Notes: generated by a model from the sequence alone, not told the origin. A DNA stretch of 64,000 bases from Wenyingzhuangia marina (GCF_900130035.1 NZ_FQXQ01000003.1:434001-498000); one strand, 5' to 3'. Positions 45,974 through 55,731 are shown, counted from the stretch's first letter. Program-made: numbers and translations.

Positions 45974-47419
45974 ATGGATCATAAAACCTATAAGGAAAAA
46001 AGGAAAAAATCATCAGAATTTAAAAACAGAAAAGAATATCTAGAACACGAACTGTCTATTTTAAATTTTAGAAAGTGGAAAATCAATTTACCTTTTAGGG
46101 ATTATTCTATAGAAATAGAAGATATTGCTCCAGGATTGGCTGCGACTATTGGAAAAGTGGTAATGGTAACAGCTGTAGTGGCAGCTTTTGCTGCTCAATT
46201 TGGTTTGTCAGCAGAATTTATCGCAGAAAATGTTAGATATGAATTGTTAATTGCTGGAGGGATTTTTGTGATTATTTTCTCTGCAATTTTAAATCCTAAT
46301 GCAAATTTATCAGGGACACACGGACCAATGCTTCCTTTAATTCCAATTATTGCTGCTGCAGGAGGACATCCTTTAGCACTTGGAATATTAATTGGTGTTT
46401 TTGGAATTATATTAAGCGTTACCAAAGGAGGATCTAAATTGATGAATTTGACAGGAATTGGTGTGCGTGGTGGTTTGTTAATTTATTTAGGAGCTATGGG
46501 TTTGCTTAGTCAAATAGATAAGTTAGAAGGTTGGGCATCGTCATCAGGACAAAGCACTATATCATTTGTAATTATTGGAATGACCATATTAATTTATGCA
46601 TATTTGGCTAGAGTAGGAAAAAGATGGATTGCGATTCCTTTATGTTCTACTTTAGCGGGGTTAGTAGCTTATTTTATGGGAGCTCATTTTGAGTTTTCAA
46701 CAGCACCTGGTTTACCACATATGAATCCAATGTGGTGGTGGGGAGAAAATACAGGTTGGCAAATGGGATGGCCAACAGTAGAAAATTATATTGCTGTAAT
46801 TCCTTTTGCTATTTTAGCTGTGGCTATGTGGTCTCCAGACTTTTTAGGACATAGAGTTTTTCAAGAAATTAATTATCCAAAAGGATCAGAAAAAGCATTA
46901 ATGGATGTTGATGATACTATGTCTATCGCTTCTGTAAGACAAATTATAGGTTCATTTTTAGGAGGAGGAAATATTACTTCTTCTTGGGGAACTTATATGA
47001 TTCCTGCAGCCATAGCAAAAAGACCTATTCCGGGGGGAGCTGTATTAACCGCTCTTTTTTGTGTATTAGCCTCTGTTTTTGGTTACCCAATGGATTTGGC
47101 CATGTGGCAACCTGTATTAAGAGTAGCATTAATTGTAGGGGTATTTTTACCTTTATTAGAAGCGGGAATGCAAATGGTAAAAAAGGAAAAAGATTCTGTA
47201 AGTGCTGGAACTTGTATTTTTGCTTGTGCCTTTGTAAATCCGGTGTTTGGATGGGCTTTAACCATGTTGTTAGATAACATGGGATTGATTGGTGATAGAG
47301 AAAGAGCCAAAGGAATGTCTTGGAAAGAAAAATTAGTTATTCCAGGAGTGATGTTTGTGGTTTGTGTGGTTTCTTTAGCCTTAGCAGGTCAATTACCAGG
47401 GATTCCTAGATTGCTTTAA
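45974..47419 (+). CDS. DUF3360 family permease-like membrane protein
   Basis: 481 residues with about 12 membrane segments after a charged 70-residue N-terminus (KEKRKKSSEFKNRKEYLEHE). The block NLSGTHGPMLPLIPIIAAAGGHP and the later GNITSSWGTYMIPAAIAKRPIPGG recall the anion/nucleobase permease (UraA/SulP-like) fold and match the DUF3360 family as I recall it. The substrate is unknown. It lies alone between two terminators. Confidence 0.75.
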   Translation: MDHKTYKEKRKKSSEFKNRKEYLEHELSILNFRKWKINLPFRDYSIEIEDIAPGLAATIGKVVMVTAVVAAFAAQFGLSAEFIAENVRYELLIAGGIFVIIFSAILNPNANLSGTHGPMLPLIPIIAAAGGHPLALGILIGVFGIILSVTKGGSKLMNLTGIGVRGGLLIYLGAMGLLSQIDKLEGWASSSGQSTISFVIIGMTILIYAYLARVGKRWIAIPLCSTLAGLVAYFMGAHFEFSTAPGLPHMNPMWWWGENTGWQMGWPTVENYIAVIPFAILAVAMWSPDFLGHRVFQEINYPKGSEKALMDVDDTMSIASVRQIIGSFLGGGNITSSWGTYMIPAAIAKRPIPGGAVLTALFCVLASVFGYPMDLAMWQPVLRVALIVGVFLPLLEAGMQMVKKEKDSVSAGTCIFACAFVNPVFGWALTMLLDNMGLIGDRERAKGMSWKEKLVIPGVMFVVCVVSLALAGQLPGIPRLL

Positions 47420-47440
47420 ATCATATAATGATAATAAATT

Positions 47441-47473
47441 AAAAAAGTCTCAATTTTTATTGAGGCTTTTTTT
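47441..47473. terminator. Bidirectional terminator
   Basis: A 14-bp stem with one G-T pair (47441-47454 with 47459-47472) and a 4-nt loop, between the converging DUF3360 and aldo/keto reductase genes; it touches the latter's stop codon. Confidence 0.8.
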
Positions 47474-48398
47474 AACTCCAAATCAAAGACTTTCTTGCTT
47501 TCCAGTAATGACTTGATTCTTTTTTTATTCTTGTTAATTTTTGAATTTCTTTATTTGTAAGTTTAAAATCTAAGGCTTTTAAATTATCTTTTAATTGTTT
47601 TTTAGAAAATGCTCCACTTAAAACTACTGATGGATTTAGCCTGTCAATAATAAAACGCAAAGCAATTGCATCAATTCCGACATTATATTTTGTAGCCAAT
47701 TCATTTAAAATAGAAGGAGTGTAGTTAAATATTCTTCCATTGGCAACGCCTTCTTTAATAATAACTTTTTTTTCATTTTTGATGAGTTCAACTAAAATGT
47801 TATAGGTGCTTTGTTCAAAAACATTGTAAGTAACCTGAAAAACATCAAACAAAAATTGACCGTTAACTTTTATTTGCATAGCTTCATTTAGAACTTCACT
47901 TTGTTGCGTTCCACTAGTGGTTAGTCCAATTGATAATCCTGTATTTCTTTTAATATCTGCTAGTTTTTTTAAGACCTTGTCATTTTCCAAAACACCACTT
48001 TCTATGGTTGCTGAATGTATTTGATACACTTTTAAATGTGGTAACATTTTTTTAGAAACTTCCCATTGCTCTATCAATTTTTCTATACTGTGTTCTTTTA
48101 CTTCATGATCTCCTTTAAACCCCAATTGCCAGTTGGCAACATAAGTATATCCCCATTTGGTAGCGAGTGTAGTGTCGTGATGATTTTGAGTAGTTTGCCA
48201 TTCATGTAAAAAATGTTCACCTTTACCATACGAAGGAGCAGTATCAAAGTACCTAATTCCTAATTGATAAGCTGTTTCTAACATTTCATAAGCATTGTTT
48301 TTAAATGCTTCTTCACTTTTATCTATTTTGTTATTATCTCTAATATTTATGTATTCTGGTCTTCCTAATGCAGCCAGTCCAAGTCCGATTTTTGTCAT
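47472..48398 (-). CDS. Aldo/keto reductase family protein
   Basis: 308 residues. TIM-barrel AKR features are present: GIRYFDTAPSYGKGEHFLHEW (catalytic Asp and Tyr), the Lys in LATKWGYT, and the His in KVYQIHS. The C-terminal segment ALRFIIDRLNPSVVLSGAFSKKQLKDNL binds NADP(H) in relatives. The substrate is unknown. Single gene. Confidence 0.88.
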   Translation of the reverse strand: MTKIGLGLAALGRPEYINIRDNNKIDKSEEAFKNNAYEMLETAYQLGIRYFDTAPSYGKGEHFLHEWQTTQNHHDTTLATKWGYTYVANWQLGFKGDHEVKEHSIEKLIEQWEVSKKMLPHLKVYQIHSATIESGVLENDKVLKKLADIKRNTGLSIGLTTSGTQQSEVLNEAMQIKVNGQFLFDVFQVTYNVFEQSTYNILVELIKNEKKVIIKEGVANGRIFNYTPSILNELATKYNVGIDAIALRFIIDRLNPSVVLSGAFSKKQLKDNLKALDFKLTNKEIQKLTRIKKESSHYWKARKSLIWS

Positions 48399-48531
48399 TT
48401 TTATTGCAATTTCTTGTAAAATCTAATCCAACAATTTAACCACTTTCAATATAGTATAAATTACAGTTTTTACGTATTTATTTAAGTGTGATTTTTAATT
48501 TTTAATTGAAATAATGTATTGTTAGTGATCA

Positions 48532-48562
48532 TTGCACAAGATGAAAACTATACTTAGTTTTG
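48532..48562 (+). promoter_or_regulatory. Promoter of the nitroreductase gene
   Basis: TTG at 48532-48534 and TAGTTTTG at 48555-48562 are 20 nt apart, close to the Bacteroidota sigma-ABfr optimum (TTG-N17-20-TAnnTTTG). ATG 48585 follows by 22 nt. Confidence 0.55.
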
Positions 48563-48584
48563 AACTCAAATTAAAAGTAGAAAT

Positions 48585-49184
48585 ATGAGTTTTATAAAAG
48601 CGATGCAACAACGTTATACAACAAAAGTATACGATGCATCAAAGAAACTACCGATAGAAAAGATAGAGGAGTTGAAAGAAATTTTAAGAATGAGTCCTTC
48701 TTCTATTAATAGTCAGCCTTGGAAATTTACTTTTGTAAGAGATGCAAAAACGAAACAAAAGCTTTCGGAAGTCTCTTTAACAAATCATCAAAAAGTAACA
48801 GATTGTGATACTTTAATAGTATTTAGTAAAATTGATAATATTGAATTGTTTGAAAAGCAAATTAATGAAAACTTAACAGAAAGAGCTGTTGGTTATTATG
48901 TCAACTTTGTAAAATCTAAAGGAGAGGCAAATATTAGAAATTGGTTTGATAAACAAGTATATTTGTCTTTAGGAGTGTTTTTAAGTGCTTGTGCCGATAT
49001 GCAGATTGACTCCACACCTATGGAAGGAATTGATACAGAAAAGTTTGATGAAGTGTTAGGGCTTACAGATTATAAAACTGTGGTAGCTGTTGCTATAGGA
49101 GGTAGAGATGTTGAAGATTTTAATCAGTTAGAGAAAAAGCCAAAAAGTAGAAAACCTTTAGAGGAAGTGGTAAAGAGTATATGA
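48585..49184 (+). CDS. NAD(P)H-dependent nitroreductase-family flavoprotein
   Basis: 199 residues. The beginning QRYTTKVYDASKKLP and RMSPSSINSQPWKFTFVRD give the FMN-binding arginine/serine pattern of NfsB-type enzymes; the C-terminal GLTDYKTVVAVAIGGRD completes it. Such dimeric flavoproteins reduce quinones, nitro compounds or similar. It is a single gene with a clear promoter and terminator. Confidence 0.88.
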   Translation: MSFIKAMQQRYTTKVYDASKKLPIEKIEELKEILRMSPSSINSQPWKFTFVRDAKTKQKLSEVSLTNHQKVTDCDTLIVFSKIDNIELFEKQINENLTERAVGYYVNFVKSKGEANIRNWFDKQVYLSLGVFLSACADMQIDSTPMEGIDTEKFDEVLGLTDYKTVVAVAIGGRDVEDFNQLEKKPKSRKPLEEVVKSI

Positions 49185-49187
49185 TAA

Positions 49188-49222
49188 AAAAAAGGGCTTG
49201 ATAATTTATCAAGCCCTTTTTT
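49188..49222. terminator. Bidirectional terminator
   Basis: A perfect 16-bp stem (49188-49203 with 49207-49222), 3-nt loop, between the converging nitroreductase and selO genes. Confidence 0.9.
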
Positions 49223-49230
49223 AATTTATG

Positions 49231-50772
49231 TTAGGAACTACAACTCAACATAGAACATCCTACTTTAGATTTTGCCCAATCGGGTCTCTTGGCAAACCAT
49301 TTTTGATATTCAGGCTGCTCATCATAAGGTTTTTGAATTAATTGATATAGTTCATCAATCAAACTATAATCTCCTTGTTCGGCAGCTTCTATGGCTAGTT
49401 GAGACATGTAATTACGCAATACATATTTTGGGTTTACAGCATTCATTTTTAGAATTCTATTTTCTTTAGAAATCTTTTCAATTTCTAATCTTGTATGATA
49501 TTGACCAAACCAAGCTTGCCACTCTGTTAACACTTCTCCTGCTAATTGTTCGGGAATGTAAAAAGCATCCATGCAATCTTCAATTTTATTGGCGGTTGCT
49601 AACAATCTGAAGAAAATTGTCATGTCTGTTTCTATCAATTTTAAGTTGGTTTCTAATGCTTGTATTAAAATATAATCCTGTTTATTTGGATTTTGAATTC
49701 CAATTTTAGCACACATCATTTGTAGATTTTGTTCTTCAAAATGAGTTTTATAACTATTCAAAGCTTCTTCTAAAGACTTTGCATCTTCTGTCAAAGTATA
49801 AAATGTATTGGCTAGTTGATACAAATTCCACAAACCAATATTGGGTTGTTGTCCATATCTGTATCTTCTATTTTGTCTGTCTGTTGTATTAGGAGTCCAA
49901 TCAGGATCATAATTGTCTAACCAACCATAAGGTCCGTAATCTATAGTTAAACCTAAAACTGACATGTTATCAGTATTCATAACTCCGTGTACAAAACCAA
50001 CACGTTGCCAGTGCACAATCATTTTTACAGTAGCATTTACTATTTCTTGAAAAAGTTTAGCATAATCATCTTTATTGTTTTCTTCTAAATGAGGAAAGTG
50101 ATGACGAATAGTATAATTCATCAAAGCAGCTAAGATCGTTTTATCATTTCTAGAGGCAAATATTTGAAAACTACCAAAACGGATAAAACTTTCTGCAACT
50201 CTACAAACAATGGCTCCAGGTTCATAAGCAGGATTTCCGTTGTATAAAACATCTCTTAAAACTTCATCCCCAGAAAGTGCTAAAGACAATGATCTTGTAG
50301 TGGGAACTCCTAAATGATACATAGCCTCTGCACATAAATATTCACGAATAGAAGAACGCAACACAGCCAAACCATCTGCGGTTCTAGAATAAGGAGTTTT
50401 TCCTGCACCTTTTAGTTGTAGCGTATAAGATTTATTTGTTTTTACCTGAAATAAATTAATAGCTCTACCATCACCCAATTGACCTGCCCAATTTCCAAAT
50501 TGATGACCTCCATAACACATGGCATAAGGTTCTGTATTTGGATAGACATAGTTTCCTGTAATTAAATTTTCAAATTCCTTACTAGTGATATCATCTTTAG
50601 AAAAACCTAAATTATTTGCTACTTCTTTGTTTACATGCAACAATTTTGAAGCTTTTGTTGCAATGGGATTTGCCAATGAATAACAAGCATTTTCTACCTG
50701 ACGAGTATAATTCTCAGGATTGCTATCCGCAGGTAATTCACTAGTAAAGGTATTTTCTATATTTAATTTCAT
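49231..50772 (-). CDS. selO: Protein adenylyltransferase SelO
   Basis: 513 residues from ATG 50772; a longer frame reaches back to 50823 but would overlap the GNAT gene. SelO signatures: GGHQFGNWAGQLGDGRAI, LQLKGAGKTPYSRTADG, RSSIREYLCAEAM, GVMNTDNMSVLGLTIDYGPYGWLD (pseudokinase active site). It ends in SMLSCSS, where animal SelO has selenocysteine and bacterial forms a redox cysteine. Known members AMPylate proteins, with activity tied to a disulfide. It is the last gene after msrB, msrA and the GNAT gene. Confidence 0.95.
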   Translation of the reverse strand: MKLNIENTFTSELPADSNPENYTRQVENACYSLANPIATKASKLLHVNKEVANNLGFSKDDITSKEFENLITGNYVYPNTEPYAMCYGGHQFGNWAGQLGDGRAINLFQVKTNKSYTLQLKGAGKTPYSRTADGLAVLRSSIREYLCAEAMYHLGVPTTRSLSLALSGDEVLRDVLYNGNPAYEPGAIVCRVAESFIRFGSFQIFASRNDKTILAALMNYTIRHHFPHLEENNKDDYAKLFQEIVNATVKMIVHWQRVGFVHGVMNTDNMSVLGLTIDYGPYGWLDNYDPDWTPNTTDRQNRRYRYGQQPNIGLWNLYQLANTFYTLTEDAKSLEEALNSYKTHFEEQNLQMMCAKIGIQNPNKQDYILIQALETNLKLIETDMTIFFRLLATANKIEDCMDAFYIPEQLAGEVLTEWQAWFGQYHTRLEIEKISKENRILKMNAVNPKYVLRNYMSQLAIEAAEQGDYSLIDELYQLIQKPYDEQPEYQKWFAKRPDWAKSKVGCSMLSCSS

Positions 50773-50782
50773 GTACTTTTTT

Positions 50783-51052
50783 TTAGGAAATAATGTCTTT
50801 CCATTTGTTACTTCTTTCTGCAATTAATTTTACATAACTACAAATGGCTACAGCTTTATAACCTTCTTTGGTTAGCTGTTCAAAAGTTTTTTCTACCAAT
50901 ATTTTTCCAATACCTTGTCCTCTTAAATTACTTGGAACTTCAGAATAAGTAAGATACATTATCTCATTTTTGATGTTGTATTCTACTATGGCAATATCTC
51001 CATCAACGTTTAAAACAAATCTGTTTTTTTCTTTCTGATGTTCTATTTCCAT
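50783..51052 (-). CDS. GNAT-like N-acetyltransferase, short YjdJ type
   Basis: 89 residues. The core EVPSNLRGQGIGKILVEKTFEQLTKEGYKAVAICSYVK matches the minimal GNAT fold with acetyl-CoA loop RGQGIG and the Cys-Ser-Tyr found in this small subfamily. The substrate is unknown. It lies 3 nt after msrA and 10 nt before selO in the same direction. Confidence 0.85.
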   Translation of the reverse strand: MEIEHQKEKNRFVLNVDGDIAIVEYNIKNEIMYLTYSEVPSNLRGQGIGKILVEKTFEQLTKEGYKAVAICSYVKLIAERSNKWKDIIS

Positions 51053-51055
51053 AAA

Positions 51056-51595
51056 CTAAAAATCTTTTAATTTATCTGCATGTAGTTTTCTTAACTTGTT
51101 TAGTTTTGGTCCTATAACCATGGCACAATATCCTTCATTAGGGTTTTGTTTGTAATAATTCTGATGATAATCTTCAGCATCAAAATAGTTGATTAGCGGA
51201 CTAATTTCTGTGACAATAGGATCTTCAAAATATTGCTGAACCTCTTTCGTTACTTTTTCGGCAATGATTTTTTGTTCCTCATGATGATAAAAAATTACGG
51301 AACGATATTGAGTACCAACATCTGCACCTTGTCTGTTTAAAGTAGTCGGGTTGTGTGCTGTAAAAAATAGATATAAAATATCTTCATAAGAAATGATATC
51401 AGCATCAAATTCAACTCTAACCACTTCAGCATGTCCAGTTAAACCTGAACAAACTTCTTTGTATGTAGGAGTTCCAGGAACAGACCCACCACTATAGCCT
51501 GAAATTGCTTTGATGACTCCTTTAACTTCGTTAAAAAAAGATTCCACACACCAAAAACATCCTGCTCCTAAGGTTGCTTGTTCTATGTTTGCCAT
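51056..51595 (-). CDS. msrA: Peptide-methionine (S)-S-oxide reductase
   Basis: 179 residues with the catalytic motif GAGCFWCVESFF, YSGGSVPGTPTYKEVCSGLTGHAEVV and GADVGTQYRSVIF. It reduces the S form of methionine sulfoxide in proteins, with thioredoxin as reductant. It abuts msrB directly, without a gap, so the two are co-translated. Confidence 0.96.
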   Translation of the reverse strand: MANIEQATLGAGCFWCVESFFNEVKGVIKAISGYSGGSVPGTPTYKEVCSGLTGHAEVVRVEFDADIISYEDILYLFFTAHNPTTLNRQGADVGTQYRSVIFYHHEEQKIIAEKVTKEVQQYFEDPIVTEISPLINYFDAEDYHQNYYKQNPNEGYCAMVIGPKLNKLRKLHADKLKDF

Positions 51596-52036
51596 TTATT
51601 TTTTGATTAAAGATTCTGAATTTACACAATAACGTAATCCACTTGGTTCTGGACCATCAGGAAAAACATGTCCTAAATGACTATCGCAATTGTTACACTG
51701 TATTTCAACTCTATCTCTTCCTCCAGATAAGTCTTTTAAATACTTAATAGCATTGATTTTTATAGGTTGTGTAAAACTTGGCCACCCTGTACCTGAATCA
51801 AATTTAATGGTAGAGTCAAATAACTCATTACCACAACAAACACAATTATAAATTCCAGCATCATAACTAGTACAAAAAGCACCAGTATGTGGGATTTCTG
51901 TACCAGACATACGAGTAATTTTAAATTGATCTGGTGTTAATTCTTTTTTCCATTCTTCGTCTGTTTTTTCTACTCTTTTTTCAGGAGATGGATTTCCGTT
52001 TACAGTAAAATTGACAATATCTTTCCAAGTAAGCAT
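51596..52036 (-). CDS. msrB: Peptide-methionine (R)-S-oxide reductase
   Basis: 146 residues. Zinc cysteines in CVCCGNELF and CNNCDSHLGHVF, substrate pocket FDSGTGWPSF, and catalytic Cys in GLRYCVNSESL. It reduces the R form of methionine sulfoxide. There is no signal peptide, so cytoplasmic. First gene of msrB-msrA-GNAT-selO. Confidence 0.96.
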   Translation of the reverse strand: MLTWKDIVNFTVNGNPSPEKRVEKTDEEWKKELTPDQFKITRMSGTEIPHTGAFCTSYDAGIYNCVCCGNELFDSTIKFDSGTGWPSFTQPIKINAIKYLKDLSGGRDRVEIQCNNCDSHLGHVFPDGPEPSGLRYCVNSESLIKK

Positions 52037-52167
52037 AAGGTTTTTTAATTTTTAATTATGAGTAGTAAAACTAAGTAAAAACTTACGAGGATAAAATAGT
52101 AATGGTTTAAAGTTGATGTATAGATATTTAAATTATTCATAATATTGTATATTTAATTTAAAAACGA

Positions 52168-53259
52168 ATGGTTTTACTGTTTTTGTATCTTTTTTTGGCA
52201 CTATTTGTATCATTTGTGTGCTCAATTCTTGAATCTGTATTGCTTTCTATTCCACAATCTTTTTTAATTGTAAAACAAGACAAAGGAGCTAGTTGGGCTG
52301 CTACTTTTATGGAGTATAAAAATAATATAGACAAGCCTTTATCGGCAATTTTATCTATGAACACAGTCGCTCATACTATTGGAGCTGCTGGTGTTGGGGC
52401 ACAGGCAGTAAAAATTTATGGAGAAGCCTCTTTTGGTATTATATCAGCAATACTAACCATTCTAATTCTAATTTTTACTGAAATTATTCCAAAAACTTTA
52501 GGAGCTAAATATTGGAGACAATTGGCTGTGATTTCTTTACATACCATGTCCGGAATGGTTTTTTTAACATATCCCTTGGTATTGATGTCTGCAGTAATCA
52601 CAAAATTATTTTCATCTGATAAAAAAGAACAAACAACAAGTAGAGAAGAGATTGCAGCACTTGCTAGTATTGGAGCTGATGAAGGTGTTTTTTCTGAAAA
52701 AGAACATAAAATCATTCACAATATTTTAAGGTTAAAAAATGTAAAAGTGATTGAAATTATGACACCAAGAGTGGTGGCTGTGGTGGCAGATGAAAATTTA
52801 TCGCTAAATGATTTTTTAAAGAGTAAAGATTATTTAAAGTTTTCTAGAATTCCTGTGTATTCAGAAAACGAGGAAAATATTACAGGTTATGTTTTTAGAC
52901 AAGAGGTTTTTGAAAAGTTAGCCGAAAACAAATATGAGTTAAAACTAAGAGATATTAAAAGAGATATTTATGTGGTTTCTAATGATATTGTCTTGTTTTC
53001 TCTTTGGGAAAATTTGTTAGATAAGAAAGAACATATTGCTTTAATAGTGGATCAATATGGTGGTTTAGATGGAATTGTAACCATGGAAGATGTGATTGAA
53101 ACACTTTTAGGTTTAGAAATAATGGATGAAAAAGACACTATTACAGACATGCAAAAATTTGCAAGAGAACGATGGAAAACTCGTCAAGCTAAATACAAGC
53201 TTCTATATAAATTGAATAAAGAAATTTCTTCTGATGATGCAGATAAAAATGATGTTTAA
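52168..53259 (+). CDS. CNNM-domain/CBS-pair membrane protein (HlyC/CorC-like)
   Basis: 363 residues. Residues 1-170 are the DUF21/CNNM domain with three to four membrane segments (AHTIGAAGVGAQAVKIYG, FTEIIPKTLGAKYWR). Two CBS domains span about 195-320 (KVIEIMTPRVVAVVADE and LIVDQYGGLDGIVTMEDVIETLLG). The C-terminal CorC/HlyC domain of longer relatives is absent. Related proteins are linked to Mg2+ or Na+ movement. Single gene. Confidence 0.92.
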   Translation: MVLLFLYLFLALFVSFVCSILESVLLSIPQSFLIVKQDKGASWAATFMEYKNNIDKPLSAILSMNTVAHTIGAAGVGAQAVKIYGEASFGIISAILTILILIFTEIIPKTLGAKYWRQLAVISLHTMSGMVFLTYPLVLMSAVITKLFSSDKKEQTTSREEIAALASIGADEGVFSEKEHKIIHNILRLKNVKVIEIMTPRVVAVVADENLSLNDFLKSKDYLKFSRIPVYSENEENITGYVFRQEVFEKLAENKYELKLRDIKRDIYVVSNDIVLFSLWENLLDKKEHIALIVDQYGGLDGIVTMEDVIETLLGLEIMDEKDTITDMQKFARERWKTRQAKYKLLYKLNKEISSDDADKNDV

Positions 53260-53296
53260 CTTTTTGTGAAATAGTAAAATATAACATATCATATAG

Positions 53297-53304
53297 TATA
53301 TTTG
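53297..53304 (+). promoter_or_regulatory. Candidate -7 element TATATTTG
   Basis: A TAnnTTTG match 21 nt before ATG 53326 of the SDR gene. Confidence 0.35.
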
Positions 53305-53325
53305 CATCTTATTTTTATAGTTAAA

Positions 53326-54873
53326 ATGTCAGAAGATTCTAAACAAAATTCAATAAACGATAAAGAAGTAAAACAATGTATCCATACATTGGAATCTTTG
53401 TTGAATGATACCAATCAACTTTTTGAAATGCCTGAAGAGCAACGTGTAACTTTAATGAAAGTTGCAGGTTTGTTAAGTAGACCTACCAAAGAAGAGCAGG
53501 ATAGGAGAAGGAAAGATGCAAAAAAAGCAGCCAAACGTAAACAACGCGAAAGAGAAAAACACGCACGTAAAGAAACGGGAATTCGTTCTGCAAGAGAAGC
53601 AGCGGTATTTGAAGCTCCAAAAATGTTGACTTTTACAGAGGTTAAAAAAGATGATATTCCTGAATTAGAGTCGCCAAGAAACTGTTATGTCTGTAAGACT
53701 TTGTACACCAAATTGCATCATTTTTATGATAGCATGTGTACAGAATGTGGTGATTTTAACTATGCTAAACGTTTTCAAGAAGCAGACTTAACTGGTCAAG
53801 TTGCAATTATGACTGGTTCTCGTTTAAAAATAGGATATCATATTACCTTAATGATGTTACGATCTGGAGCTACTGTAATTGCTACTACTCGTTTCCCTGC
53901 AGATTCAGCCATTCGTTTTGCTAAGGAAGCAGATTTTCACGAATGGGGACATCGTCTAAAAATTCACGGTTTAGATTTAAGACATATTCCAAGTGTAGAA
54001 ATTTTCTGTAATTACATAGAACAAAAATACGATCGATTAGATATTTTAATTAACAATGCTGCGCAAACGGTACGTAGACCTGCTGGTTTTTATACTCATA
54101 TGATGGAGAATGAAGAAAAGCCTTTGTCTGCTTTACCAGTGAATGCTCAAGAATTGTTGAGTGATCACTACAGTTGTTTAGAAGAATTGAATTTGTTAAG
54201 TAGTAGTGTGGTAGCAACCAATAAGAATGCTCCTGTAAGTTGGCATGGAGAACAACCTGGGATTGGGTTAAGGGCTTCAGCTAAATTATCTCAAATACCC
54301 TATAGTTTTGATAATTCATTAACTACAAGTGAGGTTTTTCCAGAAGGAGAACTAGATGCAGATTTACAACAAGTAGATTTAAGAAAAACTAACAGTTGGC
54401 GATTAAAAATTGGAGAGATAGAAACCACTGAAATGGTAGAAGTTCAGTTGGTGAATTCTGTGGCTCCTTTTGTATTGATCAACCGTTTGGGAGAATTTAT
54501 GAAAAAAGAAAATACGGGTAAAAAACATATCATCAACGTGTCTGCTATGGAAGGGAAATTTTATCGATTTAAAAAAGAAGACAGACATCCGCACACCAAT
54601 ATGGCAAAGGCTGCTTTAAATATGTTAACACATACTTCTGCTTCTACATTTGCCAAACATGGAATTTATATGAATGCAGTAGATACAGGTTGGGTAACTG
54701 ATGAAGATCCTGTAGAATTGTCTAAAAAGAAAGAAGAGCTACATGATTTTCAGCCTCCATTAGATATAGTAGATGGTGCTGCCAGAGTGATAGATCCGTT
54801 ATTTGATGGAATTAATACAGGAAAACATTGGTGTGGAAAATTCTTAAAAGATTATAAACCTATTGACTGGTAG
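53326..54873 (+). CDS. SDR-family protein with N-terminal zinc ribbon and altered active site
   Basis: 515 residues from ATG 53326. A Lys/Arg-rich helix (about 60-95) precedes a zinc-ribbon-like pair C120-x2-C123 and C138-x2-C141. The Rossmann domain begins at about 160 with TGSRLKIG, followed by [15 protein letters not shown] and serine 406 in NVSAMEG. The usual YxxxK is T424-N-M-A-K428, so the catalytic Tyr is missing. An insertion lies between the NNAA and NVSA motifs. Such proteins occur in Bacteroidota and some eukaryotes without known function as far as I recall. Confidence 0.8.
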   Translation: MSEDSKQNSINDKEVKQCIHTLESLLNDTNQLFEMPEEQRVTLMKVAGLLSRPTKEEQDRRRKDAKKAAKRKQREREKHARKETGIRSAREAAVFEAPKMLTFTEVKKDDIPELESPRNCYVCKTLYTKLHHFYDSMCTECGDFNYAKRFQEADLTGQVAIMTGSRLKIGYHITLMMLRSGATVIATTRFPADSAIRFAKEADFHEWGHRLKIHGLDLRHIPSVEIFCNYIEQKYDRLDILINNAAQTVRRPAGFYTHMMENEEKPLSALPVNAQELLSDHYSCLEELNLLSSSVVATNKNAPVSWHGEQPGIGLRASAKLSQIPYSFDNSLTTSEVFPEGELDADLQQVDLRKTNSWRLKIGEIETTEMVEVQLVNSVAPFVLINRLGEFMKKENTGKKHIINVSAMEGKFYRFKKEDRHPHTNMAKAALNMLTHTSASTFAKHGIYMNAVDTGWVTDEDPVELSKKKEELHDFQPPLDIVDGAARVIDPLFDGINTGKHWCGKFLKDYKPIDW

Positions 54874-54900
54874 GATATTCAATACGAACAAAAAAGGCTA

Positions 54901-55314
54901 CTAATTTAGTTGCTCTTTTTTGTTTGCTGGTTTATTTCTATTGATGACAATATTTTGAATATGTGCAATACTGTATGCTGCCATTTGGGCTCTAGTAGCC
55001 AAATCACCTTCGTATAAGTTATCAATAGTTTTTTTCCAGATACTTAACCAGTGATCAAAATGTTTTTGAGTAATCATATGATTAAAGGCAGCATCGGTCA
55101 ACAAATGTTTTTGGGTAGGGTTGCCTTTAAATTTAGCAACTCCAAATAAATTTGTTTCCCAAAAGTCAGTCAATTTTTCTAAGTGTGCTGGCCAATCTTC
55201 ATTCGGAATCATTTTGTTGAAAATAGGACCTAAAAGATCATCTTTCCTAATCTCATCGTAAAAAGAACAAACCAATATGTTAACATCTTTTCTATTTTGG
55301 ATATCTGTTTTCAT
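54901..55314 (-). CDS. Truncated haemoglobin, group III
   Basis: 137 residues. The helix pattern VCSFYDEIRKDDLLGPIFNKMI, WPAHLEKLTDFWETNLFG and the distal/proximal region NPTQKHLLTDAAFNHMITQKHFDHWLSIW matches group III (trHbP) globins. Such proteins bind O2 or NO and may protect against nitrosative stress. It is downstream of the two surface-protein genes but has a 30-nt gap and may have its own promoter. Confidence 0.88.
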   Translation of the reverse strand: MKTDIQNRKDVNILVCSFYDEIRKDDLLGPIFNKMIPNEDWPAHLEKLTDFWETNLFGVAKFKGNPTQKHLLTDAAFNHMITQKHFDHWLSIWKKTIDNLYEGDLATRAQMAAYSIAHIQNIVINRNKPANKKEQLN

Positions 55315-55344
55315 ACGATAAAGATATACTATTAGATTAATTAT

Positions 55345-55731
55345 CTAAGGATTGATAAATGTAATATTAGTTCCATAAACTTTATAATCATTAGTAATAA
55401 CAAAAGATCTTACATTGTATTTTTTAGCTTTTTTAAGTTCTTCAGGTATTTTTGCACTAAACGTAATATTTTTAATATTTCCAGTATAATTGATTACGCT
55501 GTCTGTTTCTGTAATTGGATTTTCTTTTGTACCCCATACAAAACCATAATTAGTTATTTCACTATCTCCCCTTGTTAAGAAATCAGCATTAAAATAGTAT
55601 TCACCTGAACTCTCACTAATAGACAAGGTTCTTACTCTTGGGTACTCTCTAACAAAAACTTCTTCCTTGGTACACTTAATAGATATAATAAAAGCAAATA
55701 ATAAAGCTATGGATTTTAATATTTTTATCAT
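55345..55731 (-). CDS. Small lipoprotein with fibronectin-like domain
   Basis: 128 residues with lipobox ISIKC (Cys 20). The strands YYFNADFLTRGDSEITNYGFVWG and KKYNVRSFVITNDYKVYGTNITF resemble the fibronectin type III-like repeats of Bacteroidota surface proteins. Its ATG overlaps the stop of the barrel gene upstream (ATGA), so the two are co-translated. Function unknown. Confidence 0.72.
   Translation of the reverse strand: MIKILKSIALLFAFIISIKCTKEEVFVREYPRVRTLSISESSGEYYFNADFLTRGDSEITNYGFVWGTKENPITETDSVINYTGNIKNITFSAKIPEELKKAKKYNVRSFVITNDYKVYGTNITFINP

Noticed and set aside
50773-50823. Longer N-terminus of SelO
   Set aside because: It would overlap the GNAT gene; the conserved SelO beginning fits ATG 50772.
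54880-54915. Terminator between the SDR and globin genes
   Set aside because: The inverted repeat is imperfect in the centre and overlaps the globin stop; pairing is too weak to list.
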